Positions 26,391-40,600 of a stretch of DNA of 64,000 bases are shown piece after piece. The translations under genes were made by a program, and so were the position numbers. Below the pieces are notes generated by a model, which was not told the DNA's origin, made no database searches, and saw only the letters and a program-made list of their open reading frames with translations. This stretch comes from Crotophaga sulcirostris. Lineage: Eukaryota > Chordata > Aves > Cuculiformes > Crotophagidae. The stretch spans positions 4,418,986 through 4,482,985 of the forward strand of contig VYZB01000023.1 in the NCBI GenBank assembly GCA_013397455.1. The letters run 5' to 3'. Position 1 is the stretch's first letter. Each line of letters opens with the position of its first letter.

Positions 26391-28552
26391 AAAGGAGTTT
26401 CGAAGAGGAACTGCTGTAAAAAGTTGACTTTAAAGGGATGAAGAGAGGATTAGAAAAAGGAGGCAATTGGAAAAGGTGTCTTCATCTTTAGGTCCTCAGG
26501 CTTTTTCTCCTTCAGGAGAGAAGACCAGTTTTAGATTTTATGATACCTTGTTTAATACATGTCTGTTTGCTCTGCACAGAGCAAATCATGAAAGAAGGCT
26601 GTGAATTAAGGGAAGTGTGCTGAGGGAAGTGCAGTGGGGTGACTGCCCTCCCCTATGCTGATGTTTGCCATTCTGACCAGCGTGTTTGCTGGCGAAGAAC
26701 AACTAGAAGAAAGATTTTAGCCAATAAACTTATATGGATTGGGCAGTAAACTACTGAAGAGTATACACTTTCCCAATAGTTTCATGCTTTTTGCTAACAG
26801 AGGCTTATGGGGAAGAAGGGGACAAACTCAACTCTAAATGGATGTCTGTTCTCCAGCAGTGCTTCTTACATTGGATGTATCAAAGTCATCATTTGGAGGT
26901 TCTGAACTTGCTGCTTTGAACTAGGGATACAGCAGCATCCATTGTCAGTTCAGGAACTGCTGTCTTGGAGGCTGACTCTAAGGTCTGATATTTTTTCCAG
27001 TGATGCACCACTGACAAAGGAAGAGGGAGGGACTATGATTTACCTCTCTTCCGTTTAGTGTAGGAAAAAACAAATTGTACATTTTATCTTACTAACTCAG
27101 ACATGTCTTGCCTGGCTTTATCTTTGCTGCTTCCTGTGAAGTACAGCTCATGTCACATGTGTTTTTTTCTTCTGCGGGGCTGATGCTACTTAATGCAGCC
27201 TCAGCCCCTTTCTTTTTTAATGCTCCACATTAAGAGCTGGATGTTGACCCCTATATTTTAGAATTTACTTACTGTTTACCCTTTCTGTTCCTTGGATTTG
27301 CTACTCTAAGTACAAGAACTGTGTTTGAAGTATTGAAAACTGATTTGGAGAAACAGAGCACAAACAGTAGAGGGGAAGAAACAACCTTTTAAAAGTACCT
27401 GTGTGCTAAATTAAATCTTTTGCCTTTTATAGTTTTTTATTTTCATTAATTTCTCTGTGACCAAAAGACAACAAATCTGGTCATTACATGATAAAGTTAA
27501 AATTGTGATTTGAGAAATTCCAAACAAGAATTTTGCTGTAAGATTCTTGAGAAATCACTATATACTTATTAAAAGTGGAATAATACAACACCTGCAAGAA
27601 AATGCTCTGATATCATTAAGGAAACTAGCATTTGAGAGATTGTAATATGCTGAGATAAAGAGGTGAACATAGGCTAGAGCCAGTCTAGGGCACGATAGTG
27701 AAGAAGTCAATACAGTGAAGATAGACATTTAGTTTCACAAAGGGTTCAGAACAGAAGTGAGAACGGAGAACAAATAGGTTAAGGGTTTTTTAGGTAAACC
27801 AGAAGTCAGTGGCATCTGGAGGAATTTTTTTGAGGAGGTTTATAAGTAAATAGCCAGAGCAGTATCAGACCCACTAAAAAAGGATCTTTGGGACTGTTTT
27901 TTCATATGTTCTCAGTGAATGGTAAAAAAGGAAGAACAGTACCTGTATTAAAAGAGAGACAAAAGTGAAGGGCTGAAGGAATTAGTTATTCTGACTTAGT
28001 TTAGTACATGGAAAGAGGATGGAAATGGTTAAATGCTGAAGGAAGTATCTGGATGTTTAGAAGACTTTTCATGGGAGGTAACAAAGAAGTTAAATGGCAT
28101 CATCGTTGAGGAAAAGGTGTAATCTTCAAATCTGTTTTCAAAGCCAAGGTGTGCAAGGTATGGAAGTCTGTTTTTCAAGTCTGTCTCAGAAAACTGTGAG
28201 CTTCTGATACTGATTGATTTATGTTCCATAAGAAATTTTGAAAATTTTCAATAGCTTAATTCTGACAAGTCTGGAATGTTGTTTTAAACTGGAGTCAGGG
28301 GAGAGAGGGAGAAGAAAGCGTCAAGCAGCTCTACCTACGGACTCATTACTGTTCATTAAGAGGTCTTCGGAAGAAATGTTCTCATTTTTTTGTAGTGATG
28401 TCTGTGTTTCGCTTGTATGCAGGCTGACTGACTGAATGATTAGGTAACTGTGTATTTGGAAAATAGGTAGAATATTGATGGAGGCCAGCATTTCAAAATA
28501 ACATAACAAGGATAAAAAGATAGATGAGGCTTTTTTTACTAAAATGGCCCTG

Positions 28553-28626
28553 TCTTTGTGTAATGAGATTTTGATCTCCTGTTTTTTTTCTCTTCCTCTA
28601 TTCCTGTCTAGTAGCTCTTTCTTTAT
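28553..28626 (+). repeat. Unclassified dispersed repeat, copy A
   Basis: The interval runs from tttgtgtaatgagatttt through a pyrimidine-rich centre to agtagctctttcttt. It aligns over about 70 bp with the copy at 30913-30983, 2.36 kb downstream in the same orientation. I estimate by eye that about four in five bases match, with a small length difference in the T run. I do not recognise the family. Confidence 0.7.
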
Positions 28627-30562
28627 CTCTTATGAGTTAAGTTTTTAAAGAAACATTAACTAAAGCCTGAACGATTCAGTTTATATATGACCAAGTCATG
28701 ATCTATTCCTGGCAAAATCTTTGGACATCTTCCAGAAGGAGCAATATGGACAACAAGGATGTTTCCGACAAGTATTTCCTTTTTATTCATCATGCCTACA
28801 AAGAGTCTTTCTTCCTTTGTTGGTCCAAAGACATGTCCAGTGTAATTTTTATTTTTTTTTTCCATAAAGCTACTTGGCCAATGCATAGGCTGGATTCAGT
28901 TTCTTACCTTTCATTATGCTGTTCTGAACAAAACCTGCTTCTCTTTGGACATAAGGCATGAAATAAGCGTGGCCTCTATGAACTTTGTGCCTTTTCTAAA
29001 GCAAAAAACTTAACATTTATATTAGTGGAAGCCTTACCTTGAGTGCTTCAGGGCAACTTCCACCAAAGTCCATAGATACCGTGGTTACTTACAATACAGC
29101 TGATCTGTACACAGCATTCACGTTTTCTTGTTTGAGATTGCACTTAAATAGCAAGCGCCCAGTTACACTGACAGCTCCAAAGAAAAGTCTGTGACATAAT
29201 GGTAAAAAATTAGGGCTTGAATATCTGGGGAATAATAATAAAGTAAGCTCAGGCTTGCATGAGTTTAAATGTGATCAAAGAATAGAAAGCTAGATCTGAG
29301 TGTGTAGACCGCTTTTAATGTTGACCTATGTTATTAACAGCTAACAAAAGATGGAGTTGTAAAGTATGAGTACAAAAGAGCTCCAGAAGAGTAATTTTAA
29401 GACTCTCTCTTAAGTATGTGAATATACAATTGTAAGATATGGCATTGCTGATTTTGGCATGCTGTTTATGCATTTGAATAACTTGTGTACTTCTCACTGA
29501 AGCAGGCAGGCTGCTAAAATCAGACCCTTAACATTCTGACTCTTTGAGTCAAATTGCACACTAGAATTAAGCATTCATTTCACATAAGTTTTGAAGAAAT
29601 ACACGAGAGGTTTCTCAAGTGTCTTAGAATGTGAACTTTTTGTGCATGAAATCTTTTAATTCTTTTCATCTATGCCAGCGCTTCTAATAGGCTTGTGGAT
29701 GAATTGTGCTTTAAAAGGAAAAGGAAAAGGAAATGCATTTTTCAGACTATAATGTTTCACTGTGATTTTCCTACATTTTTACTTTACTCTGTCTAGAAGG
29801 ATAGCAGATGTTGTACAAAATACATATATTTTTGAATTTATAAGTATTTATTTCATTATATATTGTGAGGATGTTGATTCTTGTGTGATAATTATTACTC
29901 CTCCTACTGTGTTTCTGCCTGGGTTTATGCCCACAGCAATGCTTTGTATCAATAGCAGCGGTGGATACGAACTGTTCTCTTAAAAACTCTTGGCTCAATT
30001 TTTCAGTGCCATGCCTGTTCCCTGTAGCAGGTTGGCATTAGTAAGTAATGCTGATATGAAGCACAGTGTAGAACAGAGGGCTGAGTCTGTCACTGTTTTT
30101 ATGGCAAGAGTTCATCCTGTGGCTTAAAAGATTGTGGCTTATTCATAACTGCAATCAGAATTTCTTTCCTGATTCTGGTCAAAGTCTAATCAGCTTCATT
30201 CTCTGCTCTCTTGCACTAACTAGTGATGAACTACTACAGTGCAGTTAATACAGTAATGTAGACTTATACCAGATGGTTGTATTTACTATCCAACTAAAAG
30301 AGATACTAATCTAATACTACCTTTTCCAAGCCTACTTCAGACAGAGATTTGGCTAAATCCTGTGTGTAGATTTATATATTCCCAAGTCTAAGCATGTAAT
30401 TTGTGCAATTCTCCTTACTCTCTGGAGAAAATGAATGGATGTGAGATTTTCATAGCTAAGTTTACTTGCCCAAGTTTTTGCACTGCTGTAAATTTAGAAT
30501 TAAAACAGCCACCATCTTGAGAGGATTGAGTTGAAATCTTTTTACAGCTAACCCTGATGAAG

Positions 30563-30820
30563 ATTCATAGAATCATGGAATGGTTGAGATTGCAAGGGAC
30601 CCCTGGAGGTCATCACCTTCAATGCTTTTCTCAAGCAGGGTCACTTAGAGCTGGTGGCCCAGGACAACATCCAGTTGGGTTTTGATTATCTCAAGAAAGA
30701 CGCCACCACCTCTCCAGGCCAATTGTTCCAGTGTTTGATCACCCTGACAGAAGAAAAGCTTTTCCCTGTGTTTAAATAGAATTTCCAGGTTTCACACAGC
30801 AGCCGCCTGTGTCACTTGAG
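30563..30820 (-). mobile_element. CR1 LINE 3' fragment, minus strand
   Basis: The + strand begins with attcatagaatcatggaatgg, the reverse complement of the CR1 tail octamers. It continues through 'gggacccctggaggtcatca', 'agcagggtcacttagagc', 'ccaccacctctccaggcc' and 'agaaaagcttttccctgtgt'. These are successive blocks of the CR1 3' region. Compared with the copies at 13967, 21886 and 34573 it belongs to a different, older-looking subfamily because the blocks differ. It is 5'-truncated near 30820. Confidence 0.85.
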
Positions 30821-30912
30821 GTGTCTGGTTTGATAGGTCTGCTTAGATGTGCATAGCTGAGGGTTCTATCGGTTGCTAGAACTTGTGGCTGAAGCTCTGT
30901 GACGTAACAACA

Positions 30913-30983
30913 TCCTCTGTATAATGAGATTTTAATCTCCTATTTTTTCTCTCCCCCTGTTTCTATCTAATAGCTCTTTCTTT
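30913..30983 (+). repeat. Unclassified dispersed repeat, copy B
   Basis: This is the partner of the copy at 28553-28626. It runs from ctctgtataatgagatttt through 'aatctcctattttttctc' to aatagctctttcttt. It starts about 90 bp beyond the truncated end of the CR1 fragment at 30563-30820. It might be an older repeat that the CR1 landed beside, or a separate local duplication. Confidence 0.7.
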
Positions 30984-33900
30984 GCACTTGCTCTTCCTTT
31001 TTGCATGCCAGCACATATTAAGGTGGAATTCTCCTTGTCACTGGTACTTGATGTCATGTCTTCTTTTAGAGATTTCTTTTTAAAATTGAAGTCTAGTCTA
31101 ATGCATATAGAAATACTCATAGTGCTCCCAGTGACAATATTAAAGACTGAGCTGAGCTAGATTGCCTGTGGAGCAGCAAGTTGTGTGGCACTGCTCTTGT
31201 GTGTCCTAACTGGTGGTAAATCAAAACAAAATAGAAAGAATAATTGCCAAAATGTAATAAGCAGGATAAAAGAATGAAACATGACTTAGTTATTTTTTCT
31301 TTTTATAAAGGTCAGTTCAGTAACTGGAAGCTCTGCTTGAATGGTACATGGTAAAATAAGCTGTTTCTTAGATTCATTAGACTAATTAAGCAATTTGACT
31401 TGCTTTTGATATGATGACGGGTTGCTTTTCAAATGTTTCTGACCAATCTGCATCCTACTTTCCAATATTTTCATGGCAGACTAACTTCTGGGGCAAACAA
31501 CACTCAAAGAAGTAGCTAGATTTGTATCGGGGAAGTAGACTATTTGAGGAATAATCAGGATGGGAAAAGAGTAAGAGTCAAGTCTCATTTTTTAAGAAAG
31601 CAAGTGAGTTATAAAACAGAAAAAAAAAACCCAACCAAACCTTACCAAACATGCTATTCCTTAACAGCAGCTGCAGTGTTCAGTTTTGTGAGACTTGAGC
31701 CTTAAAACAGAAGATACAAATTTGGTTATATATTCTTCAGTGGCCAACTAAAATACAGTGAAGACCCTGCATCAGTGCCAGGTTTGTTGTAGGCTCCTGT
31801 TATTTGTGGGAGAGAAGAAGGGTGAATAGCCAGGGGAACAGCCTTATAAAACTGAATTAGGTTAGAGGCTAAGGGAGAGTAATACCAAGCTTACTTACCA
31901 ATAAGGAAACGATCACGCTACATGTACAGATTCAGGCCTTTTCATGGATGTAAAGCACAGCTGTGTGAGCCAGTAAAGCTCATTACTCTCTAAATGATTC
32001 ATTACAGGAGATAGGCAGCTCATCATCTCCTCATGCTTTTCACATCAGCTCTAAAAGGGTCAGGTAAGTTTAGTTTAGTCTGGGGTGACCCAGTTGGGAC
32101 TTCAGCAGGGATATCCCAAACAGATGGATATCCCAGGTGTCCTAGTCATGCTGACCTCAGGTCATGCTCCACGCTCTGTCCAGCCGTACGTCACTTGGTA
32201 GGGCCAGTTTCCACTGTACTCTGGTCTAGGCCAGTAGAACTTAATGTAAGTGCAGACCAGGCTTGGATCAATGAGTGCAAGCTGCTTGAAGGTAGGACAA
32301 AAATAAAAATGAGTGATCGTACTGGCATGAAGGTGTCTGGATACTGCTAACAAGTCAAATGGGAGCCAATTCAGAACTGCAGTTCCTTAAAAGGTTGTCT
32401 GTTGGCTGGAGTCCACTTGTGTCTTGTCCCAGTCAGTCTCCCAGTGAATGACGACTTTAACTATTCTCACCCTTCTGTGTCAGGCCAGAAGGAGCCTTCA
32501 GAAAAGCTGTAGAGTGTGGGCGGAACTAAAGCATCTTTGACAGCCAGCTGCAAGGTTTACAGTCGATCTTTAGGAATGGTTTCTGACTGTTGATCATAAA
32601 CTATAATGGAGAGAAGGAACAAAAAACAATGTTTGTGTGGCGTAATATAGAAGATTTGATTTCCATCCCACTTTAGAAGGTGTTTTTTTTAATAAATGGA
32701 ACAAGTTTAAGTCAAGCTGCTGTTTCCAGACTGTTGTGGAGCTGAAGCATTTAGCAAGGCAGATGAAATATCGTTGTCCCTCATTTTCAAATAGGATAAC
32801 AAAAACACGAGGGAGCCATCACAGACCAACACTGAGTCAGACTGAAGTCCAGAGTAGCATATTCCTGGCTTTCTGCCCAGTCTTCAATCATAGGTGCTTG
32901 TTGAGGCACCTGGTGTGAAGAACAGACTGACATTCTTGGCTACTCACGCAATCTCTTTCCTGAGTATTAAATCTGCATAAAGAGATTAATGGAACCCACC
33001 AGAGAACCTATTTCCATCTACAGAGTTGCTAATTGTAGTTCACACACTCTCAGAATATTGCAGGGTTTGTTTGTTATCTTTACTTGCTTTTTCCTCATGT
33101 ACAGATGTGTTCATCAATTGGCAAACTTACTGTCCAAGGAATTTTCCTCTAGCATGGACTGAACCATCCCAGTTTCCTACAGAGCGGATGATATCCATCA
33201 ATTGTTCAGGGATGTGTCCCTTCCTATTAGTTTTCCACAATCACTCAGCAGCCACAGCACAGAAAGACTTTCAACATCCTTCTTTTATTTTTGTTAGCAT
33301 TTCTGGATATTGCTGGGTCAGCTCAGCTCTGGAGTAATATTTACCCTTCCTCTCATTTTGCCCTCTGCAACCTTGCCTGAAAATGTGTCTCTGTGAAATG
33401 AAGCCTTAAATAACTGCCATTAGCAATGGTCCTGGAAACACAAGGGGAAAAAAAATATAAATTCATCAGTGATGCTGGTGAATGTTATTTACTGGCTTGA
33501 AATAAAGTGGGTGTGAGAGGTTAATGCTTGAGGTTTTTTCCCCCCCCCTTTATGTGCTTACTAGTTGCAAAGGATAATTCTGTTCTGAATGAACTGTCTT
33601 TTGGGGGATTGATTCCATCTTCACATGGAGAAAGGCATGCACACATGACAACCTTCAAATTGTGTTTCATTGTCTTCAGGTGACTCTTCTAAGGATGTGC
33701 TGGCTCTGTTAAGACAATGGATGTACAGCAGCTGAAGCCTGGACCCAGAGATTTCCGTTTGAATTCTGCTTGTTTTGCACTACTCAGAAAGGCTTCTCAT
33801 TCCCTGAAGGAAACTTCTTGTTCATAGTGGCAGGGACATTGTAGCTGCCTGGACAGGAAATGGAAAGTGAGATTTCAGTTGTGTGCTAGCTTTCTGATGT

Positions 33901-34572
33901 CAGAAAAGATAATTTTTGCTTCAGATCACTTGGTTGAAAAATTAGGTATAATGATACTCATTGGCAAAGAAGGGGTTCATTTTTAGAGTAGATGTTTGGG
34001 GAGTTCCTGGTGGCCTTGGTTAGAACTCAAAGAATGGCCTCTGCTTAAAAGTAGAGTGAGACTGCTTTTGCTTTTGTAGCAAGGTGAAGTTTGTGAGTGA
34101 GTTGAGCTGGGATATTAGGTAATCTCATTCTCATTTTCTACATTATGCTTTATTCTCTTTATTTTGGTTTTATCTGTAAAGCAACATTGTCTAACTGTGT
34201 GGGTGCTGACTCTAGCCTTTGGAAAGCTTCTGTCTTCCTTTCTATGGAGGAGATGGGGAATAGTTAGTCAAGCAGCAAACACAGTTTGACTAGCCAAGTG
34301 ACTCCTTCAGAACCTCCTCAGAGCCTGACAAAGTGAAAATTGCTGCTGAAATCAGGGAGGTATGGGGGGACTGGCAGCTACTATGTGGTACAGACAAAGT
34401 GGAGGAACACAGTGGTGTGCACGTGGTTGGCAGATACAATGATCCAAACCCTAGATGCACTTCTCTTTCTTGTGTTATGTTTTTCACCTTTCCTTACTAA
34501 ACATGTATCACCGGCTCTGTGTGGTTGAAAGCAGAACCATGTCAGTGCCATAGGAAGGTTGGCAACGATTGG

Positions 34573-34672
34573 TTGGTGTTAGAAGGCTGGTGTTAGTGTT
34601 GGGTTATAGGTTGGACTCGATGATCTCAGAGGTCCTTTCCAACCTTGTAATACTGTGATACTGTGATAATAT
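34573..34672 (+). mobile_element. CR1 LINE 3' end, plus strand, about 100 bp
   Basis: This is the same subfamily as the minus-strand copies at 13967 and 21886, inserted in the opposite orientation. It reads 'gtgttagtgttgggttatag', 'ggactcgatgatctcagagg' and 'tcctttccaacc', then ends in two copies of tactgtga. It is 5'-truncated, with no coding sequence left. Confidence 0.88.
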
Positions 34673-37600
34673 ATCTGACCGATGTAGGATGATGACTTAT
34701 TAGGGCACATGTTGCCTCTGTGTTGTGTCCTAACTGGACATAAGCATCCTTCCGCAGTGGTTTTGCAAGGACTCCTCTGTAAACTGCAACATCCTTTTAT
34801 GCAGTTTGCCAGAAGTTTTGAGTTGTGCAAAGTGATTGAGTGGTTGCGTGCATAGATTGTGATCATGAAGTGCAAGCTGTTCAGGCGGCTCTGTCAGCAG
34901 CAGCCTGAAGAAAGAGGACATCCTAGTACACGATGAACTGACTGCTTTCAGGATGGTGGCTCACTAATAGAGCTGGGCATATGTTGTCACCATTTTTCTG
35001 AGCACATCTTTTAACTTGCTGAGAAAATTTCTTCAGACCTAGATTTTTCTTCCCTTTTTATATTTCCTCACAACAGATAAGCACATTTCCTCTTAAAATG
35101 TTCGCTGAATCTGTAAATTTGCCCTAAATTTTATGGTATATTAAGAGGACAAAAAAAAAAGGATTATTATTAAATAAAGAATTTTAAGAGCAAACTGTTT
35201 ATAAGGTAGGAACCCTTTGGCTATCTCCTATCTTGCAGTAGCTTTGGAGTTTATGCCAAATGAGAATAATTTGCATATGGAGTGTTGAGTGCTCATAGAA
35301 ACCTGCTCATGAATTGCACAACACAAGTCATTTCAACAAATAATTTCTTTTCAATGACATTTTTGTGTGTGCATGGGCCACTTGCTGGACTGTTAAATAG
35401 CCTTCTCAAAAACTGTGATGTTGATTTATTTGCTGTATTCACTTACCTCTGACTCCTTGTGACCAGAGACAGAAATTATCTATGAATCTCTTCTTTGTAT
35501 TTAAATTATATTAAGTAATTTGCTTCATGCCATATAAGTCTCGACTCAAAGATCTGGCTGGATTAGCAATGCAGGCACAGCTGGAGTTGCAGATAATGGA
35601 TAACATCCTCAGCTGGTGTATATCTGTATAATTCTAGTGAAGCACACAGAGCTACACTAATTCTCACCATCTGAACAGTTATAGTTCCTGCAATTGCTCT
35701 CTTTCTCTCAGCTGCCAAAGCTTATGTTTGGGCCTTTGTGCTTCTCCAACAAAACTTAATTATATCCCTTGTGTTTGAGTAGAGCAGAGTGCCCTATAAA
35801 CAATAGGTTTTCTCATGAATGACGAAGTGTTATATCTGGGAGATATGTTTGCCTTTCCTTGAAGCTGTATGCAGCTTCTGGAGGGCCAGATGTCAGTTAC
35901 TTGTGAGGTACTTGTGATTTTTACTATACTTTTTATTTGTAATGAAGGTAACGCTGAACTAAGGTTTATTACTTAAATTAGCAATTCATAAGATCATTTC
36001 ATACTGTAACCTTTACTTAATCTCTGGCAGATTCCCCATTTTCTTTACCATTTTAATTATTTACTCTTATGTACCTGCTCTCTAGATGTCCACAAAGAAA
36101 CACAAACAAATACAAATTGTTAAAGAAATTTATAACAAACAAGCCTATAGTTTTTAAAGACACAGGCTGATAATTTCTGAATATTTTTCAAATGGTGCTT
36201 TTCCCCAGCCCTTGGGAAAGCTTTTGGTAGAGAAAACAACACTGTCATTATTTTTGTTTTGGGCCAAATATATTAAAAAAATGTAACTTGATGTAACATT
36301 GACAAATGAAGCATCGGTTTGGATGAAATTTAATAACCTTGTAATTCCATGAGGCAGAATACAGAACTTGCTATTGTAAGTGCAGTTGTTCACTTAGAAC
36401 AGCTGTAGAGCTTCAGATCCAACCACACCAAAAATCATCTTGCCTAACTGTGGGTATTACGAAGTCTAGGGTTTCCTCTAGGCTTCTGCAGTTAATGGAG
36501 GAAGCAAGAGGAATACTTTGTGGAGATGAACTGCCTTTTGGAGGTGCTTATTGCTCTAAGCTGGTGATAGAGGTGGTCAAAATGACCTGCTTGGATTGAA
36601 ATGTGTCTTAACCCTCCTCCAAAGCCAATCCGCTTTAGTCTTTCAAAGAGAGGTGAAGCTGCCTTAGTAGGTGAATAACGTTTGCAGCTGCTGGGTCACT
36701 ATCTAAAAAGCATTTTTGATAACTAGCATCAGCTTTTGATTTAGAAAGTTGTTCCATATAACAGATTTTGATTTGTTACCACTGTGTGGTAGACTTGACA
36801 TGGCTCTTGTTATCTGTTTACTACAACCACACAAACCCAAAATTGTTTGTTAATGAGTTTTACGGCAAAATGACCAAAACAGGCTGCATGTATTATTTGA
36901 CGAAACATAAAATATACCCCAAACTCTCTTCCTTTTATTTATGTAAATATACATGTGTGTGTATGTATTTTAAATATCAATATTTACTTTTGACAGTCTA
37001 ATCTTAGAGCTGTGCAAATAGCTAATTATTTTGTTAACTGGAATGTCCAACGAAAGTAAAATAATTGAGTTGTAGGAAATGTTTTTGAGGAATCAGAATA
37101 GAGTATTTAATTCTGTAGCACTAAAAGTATTTGTATTTGAGAAAAATGAAATCTGAAATACGATTTAAAGAAAGACCTGACTCTCTTTTGTTTAGAATAT
37201 ATTGAAATGTCTTTATACTTTTCTTCTTCAGCTCTTATTGTGAGATGATTTGCATCTAAGCATTTTGAATAGAAGGCTCTGTCAAAAACATTGCTTAATT
37301 CCCATCAGTTAAGGTCAGCAAGCAGAAAAACTCTGAATCAAACTCTTAGTAGCCTTTTGTGTTCATAGCATTTTGTCTTCCAAATCAGTTACTCTGGATT
37401 TGCAATTACATAATTAAAAGCAAAATTTGGGTTTGTTTTGTAGGAAGCCTAAAGTTATTAAGAACCAGAAGTTACTAATTATTAACTGAAATTGTAATTT
37501 CAGATTGTTTTTGTTCAGTGATGAACTAAGAAAATGACTAAGAAAGCCCTTCTAGCCGTGGCTGATATTAATAGAAGTCTTAGTGTTTCCAAAAGGCTGT

Positions 37601-40600
37601 CACTCTTAGTTCCTATGTATTTTCTGGTGCTTGTATCTTTAAAATCATATGATTTCTTTAGAAAGTGTCATTGGATATACTTATTGTGTATAGCGTGGAA
37701 GGCTGTCTAATAATTTGAAACGTGACATTTTAATGACTACCTATAAAACAGCAGACTGCTTTTGGCTACCAGAACACTAATATTAATTTTTCTAGGAAAT
37801 AGCCAGCCTGTAACACATGTGGCAGCAGCAATGTATTATTTATTAAAAAGGCTAGGTTATTCCATTTTTAATTGACTGTAATGCATGTACAGACTCCCAT
37901 AAAAGCTTTAAGTCATAGTGTAAGTTCTTTGATAGGTTAATGCTATGACTAAGGAGATAGACTCTAGTAAACTGGTCTTTGTTTTTAGGTATGACTTTGC
38001 AGTCTTCCAGAAGGAGGTGTACCTCCTATTTTGGGCTAATGTTTTTGTGTGTTATACATGCAGCAGTTACAATATTGGATCGATAAACAGAGAAGCAGCC
38101 CTGTCACTCTAGTGACAACGTAATTGGTGTTGCCCATTATAGTTTATGAATTTCTCCTGCAACTGAAGTTAACTGCTGACATATTTGTCATCTTCAAAGC
38201 CAGTCTCTGGTATAGATAGAGATACCAGCTATTCTGCACCTCACTGCAGCTCAGCTCCATGACCATTTTCTTCGCATTTTTGCACAACGCTGCTGCTTGA
38301 TTTTGCTTTTGCCAGGGGACACTTTCAGCAGCTCGAGCATGAGGAAAAGCTTCTTTACCTTTCCTTATATTTCAATGGCCAGAGTGGGTGCAGTTTTCAC
38401 AGCTGCAGTTTCACAGCTTCAGTGGTAGCAAGAACAATTTATCTGATTATAAAGTGAGATACAAATCTTTTAGCCGAGCATGAAGTGGCACCTGGCAATT
38501 GTAGGTTCAGACCAAGTACACACGTGAAGCCCTAGAGCTAAGCGGGACAGACGGCTCATGTGTAATAGAAATGCCTACTGCTTCACTTGGTTTTAGCAGC
38601 AGAGAAACATGAATTTATATCCTCCCTGTACGAGATTAGGAGATCCTAATCTCCACCAGCTGGCTATTGAGTTCTGCTGTGAGCTAAGAAAAACAGTTTT
38701 CCCCTGTTTACTTGTCATTCCAATGAATTAAAATAAGCTAATGAGTATAAAGTGTTACATCTTTTACTTTTTATGTTTCAAAAAATGCTGAAAAGAAGAC
38801 AATAAACTCATTTATGGATAATGAATCATTACCTTAAGTAAAAGCATCTTTACACAAGTTGATGAAATCCCGGAGTGGTTATTCTTCAGGTAATTTCTGG
38901 CCACTTTCCATAGATTTGCAGATTTATAAATAAGCGCTGTACGCTTTAGGTGTGTATTTACTTAGCCAACACTGGAGAAGGATTTAAGTGCTACCTGTTC
39001 CCCATCCCAAACTGCTTGCTACTAATTTGAGGCAGAATTTGTTGAATTCGGTGCATGTTCTGTGGCTATAGCTCAATGCATCTCTGAGTGTGGTGTTAGC
39101 AAATTTGGCTAGCTTTGTATTGAGGCAGCCTTCACAAGTTTCATTTTACTGACTTTCTTTAGAGATAGTAACCCCTAGCAGGAGGCAGGAGTAAACAGTT
39201 GGGAGAACGGGTCATTCCATTTTAAGTCATCGCAATGAGTGTGAGTTAAAGCCTGAAGCAATTCTGCAGATCCATCCAACTGTTTCTGTTTAGCTTTCAA
39301 CTGTGTGTTGTAACCCCTTTTAAATAGGCATCTTTTTTTCTTGTCCTTGCTATAAGACATCAAACCTAGGAGTCTTGCTTTTGTGTGACTATCAGCATTG
39401 ATGTCTCTTAATGTCATTACTTAAACAACATAATTAAAAAAAATTATCACCTCTGAAGTGCATGTAAAAGTGAGAAATTAGAAGTGAATTGTGATGGGTA
39501 CACTGCTTAGGAAAAAACCCAGAAGTATTGGGAAATTATAGCTGTTCAGTGTATGATAGAAGGGCAGTTAGAGTAAGCCATGCTGTGATACCTGGGGCGA
39601 ACATTATAGTCCACAATTTTGAATGCTCCACAGAGAGCGCCTTTATATTTCAGTAAGTGGCATCAGCTTGTTTGCCTCAGCTCTGCAAAAGCTTAGATGC
39701 TCTTGCCTGGAGTTCCCTCTTGTAGAATGAGAGGGAGAGCTTAGTGTAAAGCTTTTTTAAAATCTATGAAAGTGGAAGGTTGATCCCTGTATTACAGCCA
39801 TGCTAGCTAAAAATGGGTAGGAAACAGCTGTTTGAATATCAAGGATTTTCTACCCAGATAACAAAAAAAGTTCACAAAAATGAAAGCACATTTTTAATTA
39901 TTGTTGCACTGCACTGATAATCCCGGGCAAACACATGATTTGAAGTACTTAAGGACTGGAAGAGGAATAGAGGTCCTTGATTATTTTGTTCTCTGTTACA
40001 AGCAGCCCTTTCTTCCCCAGCCCTAGGCCAGCGTAATATGTCTGGTTATGAGTCTCCAGGCACATTTATCAGACTCACAAAAAAAAGTAGTGTGTGTCTG
40101 CCTTGCTTCTGGTAGTAGATCTACCCCCAGGAAAGAAATATTTTGAGCAATGGTTAAAGAGTGAAGATGAAGCAGGTAGAAACTACTTGGATTGTGCATT
40201 GTGTTCTGCACTCACTTTTCCTTTATCTAAGTACAAATTAAATGAAAGAAGTTCTATAAATTTGCATTCAGGAGATCTGAGAGTGAAAGCTGTTGTTTGA
40301 AATCCCAAACATTATTAAAGCTTATTTCCTCACTAATCTTTGACTCAATTAAAACATTAGAGCTTGGTTCCTGTTGATCATAGCTTCTTGGGAAGCAAAG
40401 GCAAAAATAACCTCGTGTCCACATCTAATAATGCAGCTCCTTGTTCTTGGAGGCCTTGTTTGAAGGCAATCAAGGTAATTAGTTTATGCAAACACTGTGT
40501 ATGTTGCTGTGTATTAGTTTTGTGGCAAGAGCCACCTTTGTATTACTGTACTGTGGAGGATGTTGTAAGATAAAAGATAAAATGGGGATGGGAAGAGGAG

